DNA from: Pseudomonadota bacterium
GTDB lineage: Bacteria > Pseudomonadota > Gammaproteobacteria > UBA1113
NCBI GenBank assembly: GCA_021781965.1
Contig: JAJXVU010000011.1
Coordinates: forward strand, 1 to 64,000
Direction: 5' to 3'
DNA: 64,000 bases
Program-made: the position numbers and the translations under genes
The notes under the pieces: generated by a model
Databases searched by the model: none
Seen by the model: only the letters and a program-made list of their open reading frames with translations
Told to the model about the DNA's origin: nothing
In this document: positions 18,380 through 23,839 of the stretch, piece after piece
Layout of the letters: each line of letters begins with the position of its first letter
Numbering within the stretch: position 1 is the stretch's first letter

Positions 18380-18476
18380 TGATTTTAAAGGATAAAATTT
18401 TGATGAGGTTCCAATTATAGTATTCCTATATTACCATTACTCAATTGGATATTTACCTGCTACTATATTAAAAAGT
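18380..18476. repeat. Gene-less copy of the ATPase-2 upstream region
   Basis: Closely matches 21999-22134 upstream of the second ATPase: TTTTAAAGGATAAAATTTT, GATGAGGTTCCAATTATAG, CTATATTACCATTACTCAA, then CCTGCTACTATATTAA. It has one 37-bp repeat unit where the ATPase-2 copy has two. It points rightward but no matching ATPase follows; instead the 3' end of the oppositely oriented ATPase-1 gene begins after a palindrome. Confidence 0.8.
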
Positions 18477-18508
18477 ATTCCTTCCCCGCCGATGAAGGGG
18501 TCAATATC

Positions 18509-18549
18509 TCATAAACTATGCGTCACATTATATGACACATAGTTTATGA
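18509..18549. repeat. Palindrome X, copy 1
   Basis: TCATAAACTAT at 18509-18519 is inverted at 18539-18549 (ATAGTTTATGA), with a second nested arm pair GTCA.AT/AT.TGAC between. A near-identical palindrome is at 21818-21862. It lies just past the 3' end of the ATPase-1 gene, where it might work as a terminator, although neither strand shows a long T tract directly behind it. Confidence 0.8.
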
Positions 18550-18566
18550 CACGACACGCTACTTTT

Positions 18567-19994
18567 TTACACAAATTCAGAAAAATCAATGATTTCAGAA
18601 AAAAATTCACTTTCAATAATGCTATTACTAACACGACCCACATGAATTAATACTGGTCTACATGAAAACCCTTTTGGTCTTTTTAGGCGATCTATTTTTT
18701 GCTGTACTTCTTTTATAACCTCTAGACCTATTTCATTTTTTGAAAACTTTATCTCACACACATATAGCCCCCCAAATTTGGTTTGGATCAAATAGTCAAT
18801 TTGGCAGCCAGGTTGAGTAGTCGTTTTAGTTTGAAAAAATGGGTTTTCAGAAATGATATCTTCTACGCTGATATTCAATGCTTGATGAATATATTTACGA
18901 TTATTCAACACTAAATTTTCAAATTGTAACCCAAGAATAGAATTCCATTCTGGCAGAGTGGTTAGTGACTTTATTGTGAATGCATTACGTTGTATTTTAG
19001 TTCTGTATTTGGATACATATTTTAGATAGAAACGCAAATAATTATCGCTAAGCCGATATTTACTTAGCCTGGAATCATGACCAGTGGCCACTTTCCAAGT
19101 ATAATCACGCTTAACAAAACCTGATAATTCAAGTTCTTCTAGATATTCTGTTAACCGACCTGTCTGTTCAATATTAAGGATTTTTGCTATTTCTTTACTC
19201 TCTTTTGCTCCATTTGCAAGCGTACTAACAATATTACGGTACATCTCACTATGGCGCAGAAAAAGATCTGAAAAGATATGATTGAATTCGTCAAAAAGAA
19301 ATCCGCCATTGGTAAAACATAACTTCTTAATGTTATCTTCGGCATTGAGTTTTGGATCAATTTCTTCTAAGTATTTTGGTACTCCACCCGTTAGCGATAA
19401 TACTTTTATTATTTCATAAGCAGAAATGTTCTTAGCCACCTTCCCCCAAAATTGTCGGCATTCTGCAAGAGATAATTCAGTTAATGTTAATGTATAGGAT
19501 ATTCTTCCTAAAAAGCCCGTACTACTGAGTATGTTTTTTTCGATCCAATAAGACGCTGAGCCGCATAAAATCAAAATAAGCTTGTTATTCTTCTTGAAAT
19601 GTAAATCCCAAGCATTTTTTAATTTCCCCAGAAAATCTGGATCTTTAAAACCCATCCATGAAATCTCATCGAATAAGATAACCACTCTCTCTTCGTGTGT
19701 ATGTTTAGCAAGTAACAGAAATAGTGTATTCCAATCATCCGCTTTAATGCCAGGAACACCTATGACAGAACTTAACTGATAAGCAAATTCATTCAGCTGT
19801 GATTGTTTAGTGGTTGCAGATGTGGGCGGCACACCGGTAAAGCTATAAAATTTATAGGGCTTGGCGAACTCTTCAGCCAACCGACTCTTACCAATTCTTC
19901 GTCGACCACGTATCACAATCAATGAGGCTGTTTTTTTCTGAGTGAATTGTTCAAGTTTTTTTAACTCATCCTCTCTGCCAATAAATGTTGCCAT
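18567..19994 (-). CDS. AAA ATPase of the ATPase_2 / DUF234 type (ATPase-1)
   Basis: 475 residues. It opens MATFIGREDELKKLEQF, with Walker A in RGRRRIGKSRLA (about 30-38), Walker B in VVILFDEISW and a sensor region LCGSASYWIE. A winged-helix segment follows (about 230-300). The C-terminal domain resembles a PD-(D/E)XK nuclease fold: QIDYLIQTKFG and then VCEIKFSKNE, with the spaced Asp and ExK. Such proteins are common in archaea and some bacteria; their function is not established. The ATG at 19994 follows AGAGGGG; a GTG at 20000 is also in frame. A strong promoter framed by palindromes lies directly upstream, suggesting tight, perhaps self-made, control (inference). Confidence 0.8.
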   Translation of the reverse strand: MATFIGREDELKKLEQFTQKKTASLIVIRGRRRIGKSRLAEEFAKPYKFYSFTGVPPTSATTKQSQLNEFAYQLSSVIGVPGIKADDWNTLFLLLAKHTHEERVVILFDEISWMGFKDPDFLGKLKNAWDLHFKKNNKLILILCGSASYWIEKNILSSTGFLGRISYTLTLTELSLAECRQFWGKVAKNISAYEIIKVLSLTGGVPKYLEEIDPKLNAEDNIKKLCFTNGGFLFDEFNHIFSDLFLRHSEMYRNIVSTLANGAKESKEIAKILNIEQTGRLTEYLEELELSGFVKRDYTWKVATGHDSRLSKYRLSDNYLRFYLKYVSKYRTKIQRNAFTIKSLTTLPEWNSILGLQFENLVLNNRKYIHQALNISVEDIISENPFFQTKTTTQPGCQIDYLIQTKFGGLYVCEIKFSKNEIGLEVIKEVQQKIDRLKRPKGFSCRPVLIHVGRVSNSIIESEFFSEIIDFSEFV

Positions 19995-20010
19995 GGACAC
20001 CCCTCTAGTT

Positions 20011-20100
20011 GGTACTGCAGAATAGCAAAACGTTATTTACAGTACCAGTATAGCATTCCAAGTCGGTACTGTAAATAGCTAAATCCTCTTTTACAGTACC
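20011..20100 (-). promoter_or_regulatory. Palindrome-flanked promoter of the ATPase-1 gene
   Basis: Two 36-bp units (20011-20046 and 20065-20100), each with GGTACTG/CAGTACC ends, are separated by 18 bp. Read on the minus strand, TTTACA (20075-20070) is the -35 and TATACT (20052-20047) the -10, exactly 17 bp apart. The -35 lies in the distal palindrome, the -10 fills the gap and the proximal palindrome covers the start site, 16 bp before the ATG. A dimeric repressor binding both units would block RNA polymerase. Confidence 0.75.
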
Positions 20101-20114
20101 AAGTTATACGACGT

Positions 20115-20253
20115 GATTTTGGTCTTTAGAGACTAATCCGGCCAAAAAAGCAAAAAAAAGGACAAGAAAAATCGACATATATCAAACGGTTATAAATAAT
20201 CCGGCCCGTTTCTCAATAATTCGGCCCCAATGGGGTGCTAGGAATATCCCTTG
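20115..20253. repeat. GGCCGRATTA-containing block, partly repeated at 18312-18366
   Basis: On the minus strand GGCCGAATTA or GGCCGGATTA occurs three times here (near 20137, 20200 and 20222) and once at about 18340. The flanking TTTTGGTCTTTAG and the GCTAGGAATATCCCTT segment also recur in shorter form at 18313-18365. With the 36-18-36 array, this makes a direct repeat of the entire ATPase-1 control region on both sides of the gene. Nothing gene-like is present in 20101-20345. Confidence 0.6.
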
Positions 20254-20345
20254 AAAATGTTCTCTTTTGGATGAATCCTAGCGGAGAAATATTATCTTCT
20301 TAGCAGAAGAAAAGAGCGACTCTCTAGCCGCTCCTTACAAGCCCG

Positions 20346-20579
20346 TTACAACTCTTCATCATCAAAATCGTAATTATCATCGTCTATTTCAAGTTTCACA
20401 TCAGACTCACCATTTTTTTCATCTTGAATACGGTCATAGATTTCGGATCGGTGTACGGCAACTTCTTTAGGTGCCTCTATTCCCAAATAGACTTGATTGC
20501 GCTTAACTCTAGTGACTACAACGCGTATATCATCACCGATGATGATTGCTTTTCCCACAGTACGACTTAACATTAACAT
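20346..20579 (-). CDS. csrA: Carbon storage regulator CsrA with acidic tail
   Basis: Homodimeric RNA-binding regulator that binds GGA motifs in mRNA leaders. Starts [19 protein letters not shown] and keeps the [16 protein letters not shown] block with the RNA-contacting Arg. The core is followed by an acidic tail ([12 protein letters not shown]), giving 77 residues against about 61 in E. coli. The ATG at 20579 has AAGGAG 7 bp ahead. Its surroundings are accessory sequence, so this may be an extra or island-type CsrA paralogue rather than the housekeeping copy; this cannot be settled from the window. Confidence 0.93.
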   Translation of the reverse strand: MLMLSRTVGKAIIIGDDIRVVVTRVKRNQVYLGIEAPKEVAVHRSEIYDRIQDEKNGESDVKLEIDDDNYDFDDEEL

Positions 20580-20604
20580 AGCAAAACTCCTTATTAAAAA
20601 TTGT

Positions 20605-20650
20605 GTGACTACTCTTCCTATCCGCTCCCTGACGGTCGCGGCTCGGTTAA
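20605..20650. repeat. Miniature repeat, GTAACTACTC family, copy B (partial)
   Basis: Starts with GTGACTACTC (one mismatch to the family end) and carries CCGCTCCCTGACGGTCGCGG followed by CTCGGTT. The central AAGAAAAAC/TATATT part is deleted. It lies between csrA and the terminator of the upstream transcript, so it may lie in the csrA leader. Confidence 0.65.
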
Positions 20651-20694
20651 AAAAATAAAAAATGGCCAGCTGGGGTTTCATCCCCAAACTGGCC
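20649..20694 (-). terminator. Rho-independent terminator of the orphan transcript upstream of csrA
   Basis: On the minus strand a GC-rich hairpin (20694-20664; GGCCAG...CCCC arms around GATGAAA) is followed by ATTTTTTATTTTTTT (20663-20649). It ends transcription coming from the 21.2-20.7 kb region before csrA, so csrA must have its own promoter or depend on read-through. Confidence 0.8.
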
Positions 20695-20765
20695 GCTTAA
20701 GCAACTCGTCACAGACGATGCTAACCTAAGGCCTACTAAACTAAAGCCTGATAGTGGGACTGTCG

Positions 20766-20927
20766 TCACGCCACACTATCTCCCAGCCTCTCATTATTCG
20801 TGCTACTGTTTTTGCTTTGATACGGTCTATACCCAGTCTGCAGCGACGGTGCGTGGCCAAGCTCGCGTATAAAGCGCCAACTATAGCCACTTAGGTACGG
20901 GTGCTTGCTAACTCCGTACTTATCCAT
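20766..20927 (-). CDS. Small ORF (53 aa) in structured transcript
   Basis: Reads MDKYGVSKHPYLSGYSWRFI and ends in NNERLGDSVA. It has protein-like composition rich in Tyr, Ser and Arg. It overlaps the end of the preceding 65-codon ORF in another frame, and its open frame extends eight codons upstream of the ATG, so the two may be halves of one frameshifted gene. I do not recognise it. Confidence 0.4.
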   Translation of the reverse strand: MDKYGVSKHPYLSGYSWRFIRELGHAPSLQTGYRPYQSKNSSTNNERLGDSVA

Positions 20928-21088
20928 GTAGACAAAGTAATGCTGTGAGCTCTAAAGCCCATATCAGCGCTGATTGTTTTGGGATAAATCGCGTATTTGG
21001 ATAATACACAGTCAAAGTGCGTAGGTTTACGTATAAAAAATATACGGTCTACTTGTGCGAATGCATGGTTATGCGTTAGACTTTTCAT
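20891..21088 (-). CDS. Small ORF (65 aa) in structured transcript
   Basis: Begins MKSLTHNHAFAQVDRIFFIR behind a GGAG...GAGG ribosome site. It lies downstream of a strong promoter and three leader hairpins and upstream of a clear terminator, so it is probably transcribed. No family recognised. A shift of frame near 20950 would join it to the 53-residue ORF that follows. Confidence 0.45.
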   Translation of the reverse strand: MKSLTHNHAFAQVDRIFFIRKPTHFDCVLSKYAIYPKTISADMGFRAHSITLSTWISTELASTRT

Positions 21089-21120
21089 AGCCTCAATATC
21101 TCCTGGTATTGCGGTTAGTG

Positions 21121-21224
21121 GCCTGGTTTCGTGTTACGAGCACTTGCCAGGCTGCGCTTACTTTTGCAAGTAAACGTTCATTGTACAGTGATGTGTCGCT
21201 CCTTTACATGCAACGACTCATCAC
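21121..21224 (-). ncRNA. Structured 5' leader with three successive hairpins
   Basis: On the minus strand: hairpin 1 at 21224-21188 (GTGATG-A-GTCG pairing with CGAC-A-CATCAC, AGGA in its loop), hairpin 2 at 21176-21155 (CGTTTACTT with AAGTAAGCG) and hairpin 3 at 21152-21121 (GCCTGG with CCAGGC). They fill the leader between the promoter and the first small ORF. AGGA in a hairpin loop is the type of site CsrA binds, and csrA is the next gene; regulation by CsrA is speculation. Confidence 0.5.
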
Positions 21225-21248
21225 ACTGTTTCTCATTGCTCACTGTAA

Positions 21249-21276
21249 TCATTATCTTTTTTTAATGTTTTGTCAA
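21249..21276 (-). promoter_or_regulatory. Sigma-70-type promoter for the orphan transcript
   Basis: Read on the minus strand, TTGACA (21276-21271) and TAATGA (21254-21249) are separated by 16 bp of A-rich sequence. Transcription would start near 21241, run through the hairpin leader and both small ORFs, and stop at the terminator at 20694-20649. Confidence 0.6.
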
Positions 21277-21314
21277 GGGGTTAAGATTACGAATAAAGAT
21301 TTTGAGGGATATTT

Positions 21315-21680
21315 ATGATTGACCATGTTATGATATACGTAGACAATTTAGCGGAAAGTAAAACTTTTTATGAGAAAACCTTTCTTCCTTTCAACTACCG
21401 AGTATCTTTCGGAGAAATTGGAAAATTTTGGTCATTTGATATAGGAAATAATGCTCTTTTTGAAATTGCTCAATATAACGGTATAAATAAACTAACGCCT
21501 TGCCATATTGCTTTTCGCGCTAAGAATAAAGAAGAAGTTCAACATTTCTACGCAGCGGCCCTCGCTGCAGGAGGAAAATGCAACGGTACTCCAGGAGCAA
21601 GACCACAATATACAGAAAGCTATTATGCGGCATTTGTGATTGACCCAAGCGGGCATAATATTGAAGCTGTTTTTAAGTAA
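21315..21680 (+). CDS. VOC (glyoxalase/bleomycin-resistance fold) family protein
   Basis: 121 residues with the two beta-alpha-beta-beta-beta modules of the vicinal oxygen chelate fold. Seen: MIDHVMIYVDNLAESKTFYE, PCHIAFRAKNKEEVQHFY and the end DPSGHNIEAVFK, where His and Glu are typical metal ligands. Relatives act as lyases, dioxygenases or binding proteins; no substrate can be inferred. The ATG follows GAGGGA. It stands alone, divergent from the orphan transcript. Confidence 0.8.
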   Translation: MIDHVMIYVDNLAESKTFYEKTFLPFNYRVSFGEIGKFWSFDIGNNALFEIAQYNGINKLTPCHIAFRAKNKEEVQHFYAAALAAGGKCNGTPGARPQYTESYYAAFVIDPSGHNIEAVFK

Positions 21681-21817
21681 TGCAATACATCTGAAAAAAG
21701 TAATTCCCCCTAACAATGTCGGTTAAAAAGCAATAAACTCTGAATTAAAATATGATGTAAATAATCTACTAACATAAACAGGGAAGAGGCTCTTATCCTC
21801 CGGTGAAGTGGTCTTAA

Positions 21818-21862
21818 GGTCATAAACTATTCGTCATATTATATGACACATAGTTTATGACC
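21818..21862. repeat. Palindrome X, copy 2
   Basis: A 45-bp palindrome: GGTCATAAACTAT inverted as ATAGTTTATGACC, with nested GTCATAT/ATATGAC arms. It matches 18509-18549 almost exactly. Here it lies between the VOC gene and the ATPase-2 control region. It is directly followed by the 41-bp direct repeat that recurs at 23721. Confidence 0.8.
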
Positions 21863-21865
21863 AGG

Positions 21866-21906
21866 GGTTCGTGTTGTAAGAGTGCATCAAAAGGCGCTTT
21901 TCTATA
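21866..21906. repeat. 41-bp direct repeat, left copy
   Basis: Starts GGTTCGTGTTGTA and ends TCTATA. It agrees with 23721-23761 at about 37 of 41 positions in the same orientation. The two copies bracket the ATPase-2 gene, the miniature element and the marR fragment, so they may mark cassette edges. Confidence 0.65.
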
Positions 21907-21998
21907 TGCCTTTGAAAGCTTCAATTTGACTATCCCTAAGCCAGCTTAGGCTGGGTACCCCGTACACAAACCTACATACCCTTAATATTCCTTTGTTA

Positions 21999-22134
21999 AG
22001 CGTTTTATTTTAAAGAATAAAATTTTTATGAGGTTCCAATTATAGTGTTACTATATTACCATTACTAAATTGGATAGTTACCTATCACTATATTACCACT
22101 AGTAAATTGGATAGTTACCTGCTACTATATTAAG
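21999..22134 (+). promoter_or_regulatory. 37-bp tandem repeats in the ATPase-2 control region
   Basis: ACTATATTACC starts at 22050 and 22087 and ACTATATTAAG at 22124, an exact 37-bp period; each unit also contains TAAATTGGATAGTTACCT. The block ends 16 bp before the ATG and is preceded by TTTTAAAGAATAAAATTTT. Repetition at this place suggests a multi-site operator. I cannot fix one promoter with confidence. A one-unit version without gene is at 18380. Confidence 0.7.
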
Positions 22135-22150
22135 AAGAGAGGAGAACTAG

Positions 22151-23269
22151 ATGAGTATTATCTTTACACGCGGGCTTGCGTTTGGCGATGGGTTTTGTAA
22201 TCGTTTGGTTGAAATGCAACAACTGCGAACTAATATTAAAAATGGAGCTCATACACTGATTGTATCACCACGACGTTATGGAAAAACCAGTTTGGCGTTA
22301 CAGGTGCTTGAAAAAGAAGGACTACCTTATACGCATATCGATCTCTTTATGAAATATACACAGCAAGATATTGAGAATGAAATTTATGAAGGTGTTAGTC
22401 AGTTACTTACTAAAATTATAAAACCCACCGAAAAAGCAATACAATTGCTACAAACCTTTTTGAAACAAATTAAGATCTCGCTCTCTTTTGGTGAGGCTGG
22501 CTTTGAGTTTTCGCTTACACCCATCACAGAAAAAAAGCCTTCGCTAAAATTTTTATTAGAAGGAATCGATCAACTATTAATCAAAAAAAACAAGCGTGCT
22601 GTCATCTTTATAGACGAGTTGCAAACTATCTCTGAAAGTAATTTTGGTCCCGAAGTTGAATCTTCATTACGATTCATCGCCCAGAAAACAAAAAATATTA
22701 TTTTTATATTTTCCGGCAGTAATCGCCATATGTTAAGAGAAATGTTTGATAATAGGGCACGCCCTTTTTATAAACTGTGCTTTAAAATGCCCATTCAAAA
22801 AATAGCGGCAGCACATTATATTCCTCATTTGAATAAATTCGCTAAAAAGAAATGGGGTAAAAATTTACCTGATCCAGTCTTGCTTATAATCACCAATTTA
22901 ACAGATTGCCATCCTTATTATATCAATGTACTTTGTGAAAAAGTATTTGAGGAGTCTCTATTTCCAACAGAAAAAAGTATTCTGGCTGCCTGGAAACAGG
23001 TTTGCATAGAAGAACAAGGTTCTATTAGTAGAGACTTAGAGCTATTAAGTACTAAGCAAAAACAATTACTCAGTGAAATTGCTAAAGATCCGGCTCTAAA
23101 AGAGCCCACATCAAAAGACTTTGTAAATAGAGTTAATTTAACGCCAAAAGGCGTTTTAGATGCTCTGGCGATATTATACAAGCATGATTTAATAGAAAAA
23201 AGTGTGGACGATTTTATTTCTATCATTGACCCCGTCTTGTCTTACTGGGCACGGGGATTAATACGTTAA
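22151..23269 (+). CDS. AAA ATPase (ATPase_2-like) with winged-helix tail (ATPase-2)
   Basis: 372 residues. Walker A is in IVSPRRYGKTSLA (about 39-47), Walker B in AVIFIDELQTI and a sensor-type segment in IFSGSNRHML. The C-terminal 80 residues look like a winged helix (LLSTKQKQLLSEIAKD, TPKGVLDALAILYKHDL). Unlike ATPase-1 and ATPase-3 it has no nuclease-like C-terminus. GGAGAAC is close to the ATG. Its stop codon overlaps the stop of the converging marR pseudogene. Function unknown; the shared control layout suggests the same kind of role as the other two. Confidence 0.78.
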   Translation: MSIIFTRGLAFGDGFCNRLVEMQQLRTNIKNGAHTLIVSPRRYGKTSLALQVLEKEGLPYTHIDLFMKYTQQDIENEIYEGVSQLLTKIIKPTEKAIQLLQTFLKQIKISLSFGEAGFEFSLTPITEKKPSLKFLLEGIDQLLIKKNKRAVIFIDELQTISESNFGPEVESSLRFIAQKTKNIIFIFSGSNRHMLREMFDNRARPFYKLCFKMPIQKIAAAHYIPHLNKFAKKKWGKNLPDPVLLIITNLTDCHPYYINVLCEKVFEESLFPTEKSILAAWKQVCIEEQGSISRDLELLSTKQKQLLSEIAKDPALKEPTSKDFVNRVNLTPKGVLDALAILYKHDLIEKSVDDFISIIDPVLSYWARGLIR

Positions 23270-23631
23270 ATTTGGCGCTTAAGGTTATTAGTAACTACTC
23301 ACCCTAATGACCTAGTCCCGGTTATAAAGGGATAAATCGAGCCGCGACCGTCAGGGAGCGGAAAGTGAAAATATATGCTAATCTATCCAGTATAGGTTTT
23401 TCTTATTACATGGTACGAGTAGTTACGGTTATTAAAGCACTCAATAAGCAACTTCTCTAAGAGGGCTTTATTCGCTTCGGTGAGGCTAGAGACCATTGTA
23501 GCTTCAACTTTACCAATGACTTTATGTGCTTGTTGTACAACTTTCATGCCTTGTTTTGTTAATTCCGTGCAAAGAATCCTACCATGTTGTGGATCACCTT
23601 TCCGTTTAACTAAAGCGAGATACGATTCATA
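23266..23631 (-). pseudogene. MarR-family regulator fragment split by a miniature element
   Basis: On the minus strand, 23631-23435 encodes the winged-helix wing and C-terminal dimer helices of a MarR regulator (LVKRKGDPQHGRILCTELT, then MVSSLTEANKALLEKLL). An in-frame TAG and loss of the N-terminal half show it is dead. The element at 23291-23426 interrupts the last codons. Removing it with one 8-bp repeat copy restores the reading CFNNLKRQI and a TAA at 23266, a natural MarR ending. Confidence 0.8.
23291..23426. mobile_element. Miniature inverted-repeat element, GTAACTACTC family, copy C, with target duplication
   Basis: 136 bp with perfect 10-bp inverted ends, GTAACTACTC (23291-23300) and GAGTAGTTAC (23417-23426). 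It is flanked by GGTTATTA on both sides (23283-23290 and 23427-23434), an exact 8-bp target-site duplication. It has no coding capacity, so it must be moved by a transposase elsewhere. It lies in the opposite sense to copy A. Confidence 0.92.
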
Positions 23632-23720
23632 CTAAGACAGATATTATATTCTACAGGGCATTGAGCGGAAGGACGCTTCACGAAGCACCCTACAGGCGAG
23701 TCGCCCCTACATCGTTCCGA

Positions 23721-23761
23721 GGTTCGTGTTGTAGGAGCGCATCAAAAGGCGGCTTTCTATA
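23721..23761. repeat. 41-bp direct repeat, right copy
   Basis: Matches 21866-21906 in the same orientation with about four differences. Just before it, 23655-23710 holds short palindromic, REP-like sequence (GCTTCACGAAGC, GGCGAGTCGCC). It marks the right edge of the accessory stretch before gpmI. Confidence 0.65.
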
Positions 23762-23839
23762 ACGTAGGAGCCCCCACAGTTACATCCAACGCCAAAAACC
23801 TTTAGAATAGTATCTAATTGACATGCTAGGATACAAAAA

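Noticed and set aside
20649-21276. tmRNA, RNase P RNA or 6S RNA
   Set aside because: No GGTTC T-arm or CCA end, no tag-peptide reading, and no conserved GAGGAAAGTCC block of RNase P. Only hairpins and small ORFs are visible.
21109-21318. Plus-strand ORF of 69 codons upstream of the VOC gene
   Set aside because: It lies antisense to the hairpin leader and promoter of the orphan transcript, has no ribosome site and no recognisable sequence.
22050-22134. Plasmid-type iteron origin
   Set aside because: Tandem 37-bp repeats sit before an ATPase gene that lacks Rep-like features, and the surroundings are chromosomal; no partition or Rep gene is seen.
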